64,000 bases of DNA from Mycolicibacterium alvei (lineage in GTDB: Bacteria; Actinomycetota; Actinomycetes; Mycobacteriales; Mycobacteriaceae). Positions 19,407 to 27,598 of the stretch are shown here, in pieces. A program made the position numbers and the translations under genes. The stretch covers positions 1,302,001 to 1,366,000 of the forward strand of contig NZ_AP022565.1 in the NCBI RefSeq assembly GCF_010727325.1. Direction: 5' to 3'. Under the pieces are notes generated by a model. That model saw only the letters and a list, made by a program, of their open reading frames with translations, had not been told where the DNA came from and made no database searches. Positions within the stretch are counted from its first letter, which is position 1; each line of letters starts with the position of its first letter.

Positions 19407-19442
19407 GCGGGTATAGCGACACAATGCGGCCGCTATACCCGC
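19407..19442. terminator. Bidirectional terminator between gluD and recX
   Basis: GCGGGTATAGCG at 19407-19418 pairs perfectly with CGCTATACCCGC at 19431-19442 over a 12-nt loop. The right arm includes the recX stop codon. No T-run follows. Confidence 0.72.
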
Positions 19443-19996
19443 CGGCGCTCCCGCTCGCCGGCCAGCTCGTCCCTGACCACGTCGAGGGCCATCGACTGGT
19501 GGTAGCCGCGACGAGCCAGCATGCCGACCAGCCGGCGGGTCACCTTCACGTCGCCGTCCTCGGCGTCGAGGCGCTCACGACGCAGCTTGTCGCGGACCAA
19601 CTGTTCAGCCCGCTGCCGTTCGGCAGCTGGGTCCAGATCGGCCAGTGCGGCGTCGATGACCTCCTTGTCGACGCCCTTCTTGCGAAGCTCGACGGCCAAG
19701 GCGCGCTTGCCTTTTCCCGAGTTGGCATGCCGGGACCGCACCCACTGTTCGGCGAAGTCCTCGTCATCGATCAGGCCCACCTCGGCAAGCCTGTCGAGGA
19801 CCTTGGCGCTGAGCTCTTCTTCGTAACCCCGTTTGGTGAGCTGTTCGATCAACTCTGCGCGGGTGCGGGCCCGCACGGTGAGCAGGCGCAGGCAGACGTT
19901 CTTGGCCTGTTCCTCGCGTTTGCGAGGATCCTGCGTCTGCTCCCCCTCGGGCGTACCCGACGGCTCAGAAGTCAACCGGGGCGGGAAGGACGTCAT
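19433..19996 (-). CDS. recX: RecA regulator RecX
   Basis: RecX binds RecA filaments and inhibits strand exchange and ATPase activity. The 187-residue protein has the three-helix repeat pattern of the family: [21 protein letters not shown], then [16 protein letters not shown], then a C-terminal repeat ending [25 protein letters not shown]. Its start lies inside the recA 3' end, a 32-bp overlap, as in other mycobacteria, so it is co-transcribed and probably translationally coupled with recA. Confidence 0.96.
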   Translation of the reverse strand: MTSFPPRLTSEPSGTPEGEQTQDPRKREEQAKNVCLRLLTVRARTRAELIEQLTKRGYEEELSAKVLDRLAEVGLIDDEDFAEQWVRSRHANSGKGKRALAVELRKKGVDKEVIDAALADLDPAAERQRAEQLVRDKLRRERLDAEDGDVKVTRRLVGMLARRGYHQSMALDVVRDELAGERERRRV

Positions 19997-21020
19997 CAGC
20001 CTTCACTTCGGCGGTCACGACAGCACCGATGCCGAGCTTTTCCTTGATCTTCTTCTCGATCTCGTTGGCGACATCGCCGTTCTCCAGCAGGAACTTGCGG
20101 GCATTCTCCTTGCCCTGGCCCAGCTGCTCGCCCTCATAGGTGAACCAGGACCCGGACTTGCGGATGAAGCCGTGCTCGACGCCCATGTCGATGAGCGAGC
20201 CCTCGCGGCTGATGCCGTGGCCGTACAGGATGTCGAACTCGGCCTGCTTGAACGGCGGCGAAACCTTGTTCTTGACGACCTTGACGCGGGTCCGGTTACC
20301 GACCGCGTCGGTGCCGTCCTTGAGCGTCTCGATGCGGCGGACGTCGAGGCGTACCGAGGCGTAGAACTTCAAAGCCTTACCGCCCGTGGTGGTTTCGGGC
20401 GAGCCGAACATCACGCCGATCTTCTCGCGGAGCTGGTTGATGAAGATCGCGGTGGTGCCCGAGTTGTTCAGCGCACCGGTCATCTTGCGCAGTGCCTGGC
20501 TCATCAGGCGGGCCTGCAGACCGACGTGGCTGTCGCCCATCTCGCCCTCGATCTCGGCACGGGGCACCAGGGCCGCCACCGAGTCGATCACGAGGATGTC
20601 CAGCGCGCCCGAGCGCACCAGCATGTCGGCGATCTCCAGTGCCTGCTCACCGGTGTCGGGCTGGCTCACCAGCAGTGAATCGGTGTCCACACCGAGCTTC
20701 TTGGCGTACTCGGGATCCAGGGCATGCTCGGCGTCGATGAACGCCGCGATGCCGCCGGCAGCCTGGGCGTTGGCCACCGCGTGCAGCGCCACCGTGGTCT
20801 TACCCGAGGATTCCGGGCCGTAGATCTCGACCACGCGGCCACGTGGCAGGCCACCGATGCCGAGAGCCACGTCCAGAGAGATCGAACCGGTGGGGATCAC
20901 CGAGATCGGCTGGCGCACCTCCTCGCCGAGGCGCATCACCGAGCCTTTACCGAAGTTCTTGTCGATCTGGGCCATCGCCAGCTCGAGCGCTTTTTCGCGA
21001 TCAGGGGCCTGTTGCGCCAT
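19965..21020 (-). CDS. recA: Recombinase RecA (no intein)
   Basis: RecA pairs homologous DNA and triggers LexA and other SOS cleavage. It has 351 residues. Walker [10 protein letters not shown] lies at 68-75, Walker B is in [15 protein letters not shown], and the loops [19 protein letters not shown] and [21 protein letters not shown] bind DNA. The [17 protein letters not shown] region is continuous, so the intein found in M. tuberculosis RecA is absent. The upstream gap carries both a LexA box and a RecA-NDp promoter. It is divergent from the hydrogenase gene hypA. Confidence 0.98.
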   Translation of the reverse strand: MAQQAPDREKALELAMAQIDKNFGKGSVMRLGEEVRQPISVIPTGSISLDVALGIGGLPRGRVVEIYGPESSGKTTVALHAVANAQAAGGIAAFIDAEHALDPEYAKKLGVDTDSLLVSQPDTGEQALEIADMLVRSGALDILVIDSVAALVPRAEIEGEMGDSHVGLQARLMSQALRKMTGALNNSGTTAIFINQLREKIGVMFGSPETTTGGKALKFYASVRLDVRRIETLKDGTDAVGNRTRVKVVKNKVSPPFKQAEFDILYGHGISREGSLIDMGVEHGFIRKSGSWFTYEGEQLGQGKENARKFLLENGDVANEIEKKIKEKLGIGAVVTAEVKADDVLPAPVDF

Positions 21021-21074
21021 GATGGTGCCTCTCCAAGTAGTCGTGTTGACCGGTGATCCGATCGGTTGGCCGTG

Positions 21075-21097
21075 ACGTTAGGCCAGGGCACCGACAA
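21075..21097 (-). promoter_or_regulatory. RecA-NDp promoter of recA (LexA-independent DNA-damage promoter)
   Basis: On the minus strand, TTGTCGGTG, an 8-nt spacer and TAACGT exactly match the published RecA-NDp pattern TTGTCRGTG-N8-TANNNT, which is driven by PafBC/ClpR in mycobacteria. The transcript would start near 21068, about 48 nt before the recA ATG. Confidence 0.88.
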
Positions 21098-21132
21098 CTC
21101 CGGATCTCCGCTCGAACACCGCCCACAGTAAA

Positions 21133-21148
21133 GCGAACACCTGTTCGA
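21133..21148. promoter_or_regulatory. LexA operator (SOS box) of recA
   Basis: Read on the minus strand, TCGAACAGGTGTTCGC matches the mycobacterial SOS consensus TCGAAC-N4-GTTCGA at all but the last base. It lies about 113 bp upstream of the recA start and about 75 bp before hypA. Confidence 0.9.
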
Positions 21149-21221
21149 CTCAAGCGGACACGCCGTGCGCACGGCGAAACGGGCCTATCGTGGGAGCATC
21201 CGGCCCGGAGACGGGGCAGCG

Positions 21222-21551
21222 ATGCACGAGATGGCGATCACCCAGAGTGTTGTCGACGCGGTGTGCGAGCACGCCGCCGGCCGCCGTGTGCACAGCGTGA
21301 AGCTCGAGGTGGGCGCGTTGTGCGCGGTCGTCCCGGACTCCATGCTCTTCTGCTTCGACCTGGTCACCCAGGGCACGGTGGCCGATGGTGCCCGCCTCGA
21401 CCTCGACATCCACCCGGGAGCGGCCCACTGTCGCAGCTGCGGAGCGCAGTTCGGCCTGCCCGATCTGATCCTGTTGTGCCCGTGCGGAAGCGCCGACGTC
21501 GAGGTGACCGACGGCCGGGAACTGCGGATCCTCTCGATGGAAGTGAGCTGA
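21222..21551 (+). CDS. hypA: Hydrogenase nickel-insertion protein HypA
   Basis: HypA works with HypB to put nickel into the hydrogenase large subunit. The start is fixed by the invariant N-terminus MHEM, whose His2 binds nickel. The protein has 109 residues. The zinc site is Cys70-x2-Cys73 with Cys86-x-Cys88, so the second pair is spaced CxC (CPCGS) rather than the CxxC of enterobacterial HypA. The open frame upstream is noncoding. It opens the maturation and structural gene cluster and ends 1 nt before the hypB ATG. Confidence 0.93.
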   Translation: MHEMAITQSVVDAVCEHAAGRRVHSVKLEVGALCAVVPDSMLFCFDLVTQGTVADGARLDLDIHPGAAHCRSCGAQFGLPDLILLCPCGSADVEVTDGRELRILSMEVS

Positions 21552-21552
21552 C

Positions 21553-22329
21553 ATGTGCGCAACCTGCGGCTGCGGTCAGGACGGGGCCGTCATCACCCTC
21601 GCCGGTCATGACCATCCCCACGACCATCCCCACGACCACGAGCACCCCCACGGCGACCATCAACACACCGAGACCGTCTCGCTGGAACAGAAGGTGCTGG
21701 CCAAGAACGACCTCATCGCCGAGCAGAACCGGCAGTGGCTGGCCGAACGCGGCATCCTGGCGCTCAACATCACCAGTTCCCCGGGTGCGGGCAAGACGAC
21801 ACTGCTCGAACGGACCATCCGCGAGCTCGGCGCGAACCGCACGGTGACGGTGATCGAAGGCGACCAGGAGACGCTGCTCGATGCCGACCGGATCCGGGCC
21901 GCGGGAGCCCGTGCGGTTCAGGTCAACACCGGCGCGGGATGTCACCTGGACGCCGCGATGATCCACCGGGCGCTGGAAAGCCTCGATCCCGACCCGGGGT
22001 CGGTGCTGTTCATCGAGAACGTCGGCAACCTGGTCTGCCCGGCACTGTTCGATCTCGGCGAATACAGCAAGGTCGTTGTCGTATCGGTGACCGAAGGCAC
22101 CGACAAACCGTTGAAGTACCCGCACATGTTCGCCGCGGCGGGCCTGGTGATCCTCAACAAGATCGACCTACTCCCCTACGTCGACTTCGATCTTGAAACC
22201 TGTTGCCGCCATGCACGATCCGTCAATCCCGGCGTCACGATCCTACCGACGTCGGCCACTCGCGGCGACGGGCTCGACGCCTGGTATGCCTGGATTGACG
22301 CACAGGTAAACACCACGCAGGCGCACTAG
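21553..22329 (+). CDS. hypB: Hydrogenase nickel-delivery GTPase HypB
   Basis: The 258-residue protein has three parts. The N-terminus has a CxxCGC nickel motif (MCATCGCG). A His-rich nickel-storage segment spans residues 19-38. The SIMIBI GTPase domain has P-loop SPGAGKTT at 76-83, VIEGDQETLLDA, the Cys-His metal site in GAGCHLDAAM, IENVGNLVCP and LNKIDLL. GTP hydrolysis drives nickel handover together with HypA. It immediately follows hypA. The full-length His-rich form suggests nickel storage as well as delivery. Confidence 0.97.
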   Translation: MCATCGCGQDGAVITLAGHDHPHDHPHDHEHPHGDHQHTETVSLEQKVLAKNDLIAEQNRQWLAERGILALNITSSPGAGKTTLLERTIRELGANRTVTVIEGDQETLLDADRIRAAGARAVQVNTGAGCHLDAAMIHRALESLDPDPGSVLFIENVGNLVCPALFDLGEYSKVVVVSVTEGTDKPLKYPHMFAAAGLVILNKIDLLPYVDFDLETCCRHARSVNPGVTILPTSATRGDGLDAWYAWIDAQVNTTQAH

Positions 22330-22333
22330 CCCG

Positions 22334-22403
22334 TTGACAAGACAACCACCCAGGAAACTATCCCGGAGTTTGAGGTCTCAAGCAGGCCGCGCGCGGCTAA
22401 GCT
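22334..22403 (+). promoter_or_regulatory. Possible internal promoter before hhyS
   Basis: The 119-bp gap between hypB and hhyS contains a consensus TTGACA at 22334-22339. A weak TATCCC lies 19 bp further on, and a TAAGCT at 22398-22403 fits TANNNT. These could give the structural genes their own transcript. The spacing is not ideal and no regulator site is recognisable. Confidence 0.35.
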
Positions 22404-22448
22404 CGAGCCATTGGGGCCGTCAGCCCTGGCCCCGGAAAGCTGTGACCT

Positions 22449-23504
22449 ATGCCAACCGAGGCAGCAGTCAAAGCAGAAGAGGCACTGATCCACGTGCTGT
22501 GGATCAATGCCGGTCTGAGTTGTGATGGCGATTCGGTGGCGTTGACTGCCGCCACCCAACCGAGCATCGAGGAAATCGCCCTCGGGGCGCTTCCCGGTCT
22601 GCCCAAGATCGCCGTCCATTGGCCCCTGATCGACTTCGAGTGCGGACCGAGCGGGGGCGCCGACGATTTCCTGTCGTGGTTCTTCAAGGCCGAACGAGAT
22701 GAACTGGAGCCGTTCGTCCTGGTCGTCGAGGGATCCATCCCGAACGAGCAGCTCAAGAACGAAGGCTACTGGTGCGGGTTCGGCAACAACCCCGCCACCA
22801 ATCAACCGATGACCACCAGTGAATGGCTGGATCGGCTGACGCCCAAGGCCACCGCCGTGGTGGCGGCGGGTACCTGCGCCTGCTACGGCGGGATTCACGC
22901 CATGGCAGGCAATCCGACCGGAGCCATGGGGGTGCCCGACTATCTCGGTTGGGACTGGAAGAGCAAGGCGGGCATCCCGATCGTCTGCGTGCCCGGTTGC
23001 CCCATTCAGCCCGACAACCTCTCCGAGACGCTGACCTACCTGCTCTACTTGGCCACCGACCAGGCACCGATGATCCCCCTCGACGAGTCGTTGCGGCCCC
23101 GGTGGCTGTTCGGCAACACCGTGCACGAGGGGTGCGACCGAGCCGGCTACTACGAGCAGGGCGACTTCGCTACCGAGTACGGATCACCGAAATGCATTGT
23201 GAAACTGGGCTGTTGGGGTCCGGTGGTGAAATGCAACGTGCCCAAGCGGGGCTGGATCAACGGTATCGGCGGCTGCCCGAACGTCGGCGGCATCTGCATC
23301 GGGTGCACCATGCCCGGGTTCCCGGACAAGTTCATGCCGTTCATGGACGAACCGCCGGGCGGCAAGGTGTCCACCACAGCCTCGGCGATGTACGGATCGG
23401 TGATCCGCAACCTGCGTCGCGTCACCGCACGCACCCTCGACAAAGAACCCCGGTGGCGCCACCGCGGCACGACCCTGGACACCGGGGCGAAGCGCACCTG
23501 GTAG
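22449..23504 (+). CDS. hhyS: Group 1h [NiFe]-hydrogenase small subunit
   Basis: This subunit carries three iron-sulfur clusters that take electrons from the active site. It has 351 residues. The proximal-cluster motif reads Cys25-Asp-Gly-Asp28 instead of CxxC, with further ligands in GTCACYGG and VPGCPIQPDNL. Asp28 in place of a cysteine is the mark of oxygen-insensitive group 1h (formerly group 5) enzymes. Medial and distal ligands lie in NTVHEGCDRAGYYE, KCIVKLGCWGPVVKC and GGCPNVGGICIGCTMPGFPD. There is no Tat signal, so the enzyme stays in the cytoplasm. Adjacency to recA matches the M. smegmatis Hyd2/Hhy locus. Confidence 0.95.
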   Translation: MPTEAAVKAEEALIHVLWINAGLSCDGDSVALTAATQPSIEEIALGALPGLPKIAVHWPLIDFECGPSGGADDFLSWFFKAERDELEPFVLVVEGSIPNEQLKNEGYWCGFGNNPATNQPMTTSEWLDRLTPKATAVVAAGTCACYGGIHAMAGNPTGAMGVPDYLGWDWKSKAGIPIVCVPGCPIQPDNLSETLTYLLYLATDQAPMIPLDESLRPRWLFGNTVHEGCDRAGYYEQGDFATEYGSPKCIVKLGCWGPVVKCNVPKRGWINGIGGCPNVGGICIGCTMPGFPDKFMPFMDEPPGGKVSTTASAMYGSVIRNLRRVTARTLDKEPRWRHRGTTLDTGAKRTW

Positions 23505-23601
23505 TGCCGGGTGCGTCCCGCCACCTGCCTTCCCACCGCTGCCGCTACCCCGGACGTCGAGAACTTCGGTATCGCAGCGCATTCCAGGAAAGAGAAGATC
23601 G

Positions 23602-25398
23602 ATGACGACCACAATTCCCGGGCCCTCACAGGCGACACGCGAACCAGGTCAGCTGGTGGAGATGTCGTGGGATCCCATCACCCGCATCGTCGGCAGCCTC
23701 GGCATCTACACCAAGATCGACTTCGCGAACCGCGAGGTGGTCGAGTGTCACAGCACCTCGTCGATCTTCCGCGGCTACTCGATCTTCATGAAGGGCAAGG
23801 ACCCTCGCGACGCACACTTCATCACCAGCCGCATCTGCGGGATCTGCGGGGACAACCACGCGACCTGCTCGTGCTACTGCCAGAACATGGCCTACGGGGT
23901 CAAACCCCCGCATCTGGGCGAATGGCTGGTCAACCTCGGTGAGGCCGCGGAATACATGTTCGACCACAACATCTTCCAGGAGAACCTGGTCGGCGTGGAC
24001 TACTGCGAGAAGATGGTGTCCGAGACCAACCCGAGCGTGCTGGCCAAGGCGGAGAACACCGCCGCGCCGCACGCCGACGCGCACGGCCACCGCACGATCG
24101 CCGACATCATGCGCGCGCTCAACCCGTTCACCGGTGAGTTCTACCGGGAGGCACTGCAGGTCAGTCGGTGGACCCGGGAGATGTTCTGCCTGATGGAAGG
24201 CCGCCATGTGCACCCGTCGACGCTCTACCCGGGCGGCATCGGGACCACCGCGACCATTCAGCTGATGACCGACTACATGACCCGACTGATGCGCTACGTC
24301 GAGTTCATGAAGAAGGTCGTGCCGATGCACGACGATCTCTTCGACTTCTTCTACGAAGCCCTGCCCGGCTACGACCAGGTCGGCCTGCGGCGCACCCTGC
24401 TGGGATGCTGGGGTTCCTTCCAGGATCCCGAGGTCTGCAACTTCGCCTACAAGGACATGGAACGTTGGGGCGACGCCATGTTCGTCACCCCCGGTGTGGT
24501 GGTCGACGGAAAACTGCTGACGCACTCGCTGGTCGACATCAACCTCGGGATACGAATCCTGTTGGGCCACAGCTACTACGACGACTGGACCGACCAGGAG
24601 ATGTTCGTCAAGACCGATCCGCTCGGTAATCCGATCGACCGGCGCCATCCGTGGAACCAGCACACCAACCCCAAGCCGCAGAAGCGCGATTTCGACGAGA
24701 ACTACAGCTGGGTGATGTCGCCACGGTGGTATGACGGCAAGGATCATCTCGCCCTCGACACCGGCGGCGGCCCACTCGCGCGACTGTGGTCGACCGCGCT
24801 GGCGGGCATGGTCGACATCGGCTATGTCAAGGCCACGGGCAGCAGTGTGCAGATCAACCTTCCCAAGACTGCGCTCAAGGGCCCGGTCGAGTTGGAGTGG
24901 AAGATCCCGGCCAAGGGCAGCAACACCATCGAACGCAATCGAGCCCGCACGTACTTCCAGGCGTATGCCGCCGCCTGCGCCCTGCACTTCTGCGAGAAGG
25001 CGCTCACCGAGATCCGTGCCGGCCGCACCAAGACATGGGAGCGTTTCGAGGTTCCCGACGAGGCGATCGGGTGCGGCTTCACCGAGGCGGTGCGCGGGGT
25101 GTTGAGCCATCACATGGTGATCCGCGACGGCAAGATCGCGAACTATCACCCGTATCCACCGACACCGTGGAATGCCAATCCACGCGACAGCTACGGCACC
25201 CCGGGCCCGTACGAGGACGCGGTACAGGGCCAGCCGATCTTCGAGGAGAACGACCGGGAGCACTTCAAGGGCATCGATGTGATGCGTACGGTGCGCAGTT
25301 TCGATCCGTGCCTGCCCTGTGGCGTCCACATGTACCTGGGCGAAGGGAAATCACTGGACCTGCTGCACTCCCCCACCCAAACCGCCACCGGGGAATGA
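23602..25398 (+). CDS. hhyL: Group 1h [NiFe]-hydrogenase large subunit (precursor)
   Basis: This subunit holds the Ni-Fe(CN)2CO centre that oxidises H2, in this group at atmospheric concentrations. It has 598 residues. The L1 motif RICGICGDNHATCS has the bridging cysteines Cys79 and Cys82. The L2 motif DPCLPCGVH gives Cys570 and Cys573. Twenty-two residues follow His576 and should be clipped by the maturation protease after nickel insertion, since that gene lies 3.7 kb downstream. The N-terminal SWDPITRIVGSLG strand is typical. The spacing to hhyS is 97 bp. The very high affinity is known for the group and not proven here. Confidence 0.96.
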   Translation: MTTTIPGPSQATREPGQLVEMSWDPITRIVGSLGIYTKIDFANREVVECHSTSSIFRGYSIFMKGKDPRDAHFITSRICGICGDNHATCSCYCQNMAYGVKPPHLGEWLVNLGEAAEYMFDHNIFQENLVGVDYCEKMVSETNPSVLAKAENTAAPHADAHGHRTIADIMRALNPFTGEFYREALQVSRWTREMFCLMEGRHVHPSTLYPGGIGTTATIQLMTDYMTRLMRYVEFMKKVVPMHDDLFDFFYEALPGYDQVGLRRTLLGCWGSFQDPEVCNFAYKDMERWGDAMFVTPGVVVDGKLLTHSLVDINLGIRILLGHSYYDDWTDQEMFVKTDPLGNPIDRRHPWNQHTNPKPQKRDFDENYSWVMSPRWYDGKDHLALDTGGGPLARLWSTALAGMVDIGYVKATGSSVQINLPKTALKGPVELEWKIPAKGSNTIERNRARTYFQAYAAACALHFCEKALTEIRAGRTKTWERFEVPDEAIGCGFTEAVRGVLSHHMVIRDGKIANYHPYPPTPWNANPRDSYGTPGPYEDAVQGQPIFEENDREHFKGIDVMRTVRSFDPCLPCGVHMYLGEGKSLDLLHSPTQTATGE

Positions 25399-25401
25399 CA
25401 C

Positions 25402-26313
25402 ATGCCGCTCGCCCCGACGCCGTTCCCGGACGACTCTGACGACGACACACGGTGGCGCACGGCGGGTGATCGGATCGGGCGCCTGCTGGACGCCGGCAGT
25501 GCCGGGGGTGCTCGTGCGCGGGCGAACGCAGAGCAGCTCGTACGCGAACTCACCGACCTCTACGGCGCGGCGCTGGGACGGCTGCTGCGGATTGCCACCG
25601 ACCACGCGCCGGACGAGACGACTGTCGCCGAGGCCGTGGCCGCCGACAACCTGGTGGCCAGTCTGCTTCTGGTGCACGGGCTGCATCCGTATCCGGTGCA
25701 CCGCAGGATCTCCGACGCACTCGACGGTGTCCGGCCCTACCTCGGATCCCATGGTGGTGATGTCGATCTGATCGAGGTCGACGGCCCGGTGGTGCGGTTG
25801 CGGTTCACCGGGAGTTGCAAGAGCTGCCCGTCCTCGGCGGCCACGCTCGAGCTGGCTGTCGAGGACGCGGTCCGGGCGGCCGCGCCGGAGATCTCGTCGA
25901 TCGACGTCGTCACCGACGCCCCCGAGCCGAAGCTGTTCTCCGCCGAGTCCCTGCTGGCCCGGGTGCACCCCGATGGGCACCGGCACGCCACCTGGCGGCC
26001 GGTCCCGGCTCTCGACGAGTTGGCCGCCGGCGAGCTCGGCGGGTTCGAGGTCGACGGCACCGCGGTGCTGGCCTGTCGGATCGGTGCCCAGTTGTTCGCC
26101 TACCGGGATCGCTGCCCGCAGTGCACCCGGGGGCTGGCCGGCGCCACGCTGACCGGCTCGGTAGTGCACTGCCCGCACTGCGATTCCGGTTTCGACGTGG
26201 TGCATGCCGGGATCGGCGCGGACGACGGGTCCGGTGTGCACCTGGAACCGGTACCGCTGCTGGTTCGTGACGGCGTGAGCTCGATCGCCCTGGCCGACGA
26301 GGTCGTATCGTGA
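25402..26313 (+). CDS. hhyE: Hydrogenase-associated iron-sulfur protein: NifU-like plus four-Cys Rieske-like domain
   Basis: The 303-residue protein has an N-terminal helical part (1-105). A NifU C-terminal-like domain follows (about 106-172), with Cys139-x2-Cys142 in GSCKSCPSS. Residues 198-300 form a Rieske-like domain whose ligand positions are all cysteine: Cys238-x2-Cys241 and Cys257-x2-Cys260. A classic Rieske has two His and two Cys. It begins 3 nt after hhyL. HhyE and HucE of M. smegmatis are reported as iron-sulfur proteins needed for H2 oxidation, so it is likely an electron relay from HhyS to the quinone pool or a cluster donor. The symbol is by position and domain content. Confidence 0.82.
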   Translation: MPLAPTPFPDDSDDDTRWRTAGDRIGRLLDAGSAGGARARANAEQLVRELTDLYGAALGRLLRIATDHAPDETTVAEAVAADNLVASLLLVHGLHPYPVHRRISDALDGVRPYLGSHGGDVDLIEVDGPVVRLRFTGSCKSCPSSAATLELAVEDAVRAAAPEISSIDVVTDAPEPKLFSAESLLARVHPDGHRHATWRPVPALDELAAGELGGFEVDGTAVLACRIGAQLFAYRDRCPQCTRGLAGATLTGSVVHCPHCDSGFDVVHAGIGADDGSGVHLEPVPLLVRDGVSSIALADEVVS

Positions 26314-26942
26314 CCGGGCCGCTGGACGTGCTGGCCCGCGTCCGCGCCGCGGCACCGGGACCGCGCCGGGACGGCCAGAGCTGTGAAATGTGCGCCGAGC
26401 CGATCGCCGAGCCGCATCAACATGTGGTCAATGTGGTGGGGCGACAACTGATGTGCGTCTGCCGAGGGTGCTACCTGCTGTTCACCGACAGCCACGCCCA
26501 ACTGCGCTACCGCGCCGTCGGCGACCGCTACCTGAGCTTCCCCGGCTTCGCCCTGGACCGGCGGGCGTGGGAGGCACTGCAGATCCCGGTCGGTCTGGCC
26601 TTCTTCTTCCGCAACTCGGCACTGTCACGCGTGGTGGCGTTCTATCCCGGCCCCGCCGGGGCAACCGAATCCGAACTGCCACTGGACGGCTGGGCCACGA
26701 TCCGGCGTTCCGACCCGAGAGTCGACCTCATCGCCGAGGACACCGAAGCCCTGTTGGTCCGGATCGGCGACGACGAGACCGGGCCACCCACCTGCCATGT
26801 GGTGCCGATCGACACGTGCTACGAGTTCGTCGGACGGCTGCGGATGTTGTGGCGGGGATTCGACGGTGGCCAGGACGTACGCAACTATGTCGACGGGTTC
26901 TTCGACCGTCTCGCCGACCGCAGCAAGCCGGTGACGCGATGA
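26310..26942 (+). CDS. DUF5947 protein, hydrogenase-linked zinc-ribbon-like
   Basis: The 210-residue protein starts at a GTG that overlaps the previous stop (GTGA). Its N-terminus has a metal-binding pattern: Cys25-x2-Cys28, His36 and His38, then Cys49-x-Cys51-x2-Cys54. The rest is soluble alpha/beta with no catalytic motif I recognise. DUF5947 genes occur beside group 1h hydrogenases in actinobacteria, which suggests a maturation, cluster-assembly or electron-transfer partner. The function has not been shown. It is coupled to its neighbours on both sides. Confidence 0.75.
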   Translation: MTGPLDVLARVRAAAPGPRRDGQSCEMCAEPIAEPHQHVVNVVGRQLMCVCRGCYLLFTDSHAQLRYRAVGDRYLSFPGFALDRRAWEALQIPVGLAFFFRNSALSRVVAFYPGPAGATESELPLDGWATIRRSDPRVDLIAEDTEALLVRIGDDETGPPTCHVVPIDTCYEFVGRLRMLWRGFDGGQDVRNYVDGFFDRLADRSKPVTR

Positions 26943-27598
26943 CCGCACCCCCGGCCGACGCCACCTCCGACGTCACGTTCGCCATCCTCGACATGGCACC
27001 CGAACCGTATGCGGTGAGCCCGATCCTGTCCGCCCGGATCGGCATCACCGCCCCCGGCGATACCCCGGTACACGCGATCGCGCTGCGCTGCCAGATCCGC
27101 ATCGAACCGGGACGGCGGGACTACACCGACGAGGAAGCCGCCGGGTTGCTCGACCTGTTCGGCCCACGCAACCGCTGGGGCACGACACAGCACACCTTCC
27201 TGTGGCAGCACAGCACCGCGATGGTGCCCGGATTCACCGGCACCACCGACATCGAACTCCTACTGGCCGCCACCTACGACTTCGACGTCGCGGCGGCGAA
27301 GTATCTGCACGCCCTACGCGACGGTTCGGTGCCACTGCGGTTCCTGTTCAGCGGCACCGTCTTCACACCGGGCACCCGCGGATTCGCGGTCTCCCAGATT
27401 CCCTGGGACCGGGAGGATCAGTTCGACATGCCGGTGGCGGTGTGGCAGAAGCTGATGGCACAGCACTTCCCCAACACCGGGTGGTTGCGCCTCGGCCAGG
27501 ACACCCTCGATGAGTTGGTTTCCTACAAGACCCGCAGAGGCATGCTGTCGTTCGACGAGGCGATCGACACCCTGCTGGCCGGGCAGGAGATCCGATGA
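26939..27598 (+). CDS. DUF6084 protein, hydrogenase-linked
   Basis: The start is the ATG at 26939, overlapping the previous TGA by four bases (ATGA). It gives 219 residues. A longer open frame in the same phase reaches back through the DUF5947 gene, but only the part from this ATG resembles a protein family. The product is soluble and beta-rich (FAILDMAPEPYAVSPILSAR, IALRCQIRIEP), with a helical C-terminus. It has no Cys pairs for clusters. DUF6084 is found in the same actinobacterial hydrogenase loci. The role is unknown; a chaperone-like or scaffold job is only a guess. Confidence 0.75.
   Translation: MTAPPADATSDVTFAILDMAPEPYAVSPILSARIGITAPGDTPVHAIALRCQIRIEPGRRDYTDEEAAGLLDLFGPRNRWGTTQHTFLWQHSTAMVPGFTGTTDIELLLAATYDFDVAAAKYLHALRDGSVPLRFLFSGTVFTPGTRGFAVSQIPWDREDQFDMPVAVWQKLMAQHFPNTGWLRLGQDTLDELVSYKTRRGMLSFDEAIDTLLAGQEIR

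Noticed and set aside
19965..21020. RecA intein as in M. tuberculosis
   Set aside because: The RecA sequence is continuous through the usual insertion region and ends at 351 residues.
22449..23504. Tat signal peptide on the hydrogenase small subunit
   Set aside because: There is no RRxFxK motif or hydrophobic stretch at the N-terminus; the protein begins directly with the cluster domain.
23626..25329. 567-codon minus-strand open frame opposite hhyL
   Set aside because: It is a shadow of the highly conserved hydrogenase gene, with no ribosome site or recognisable domain.
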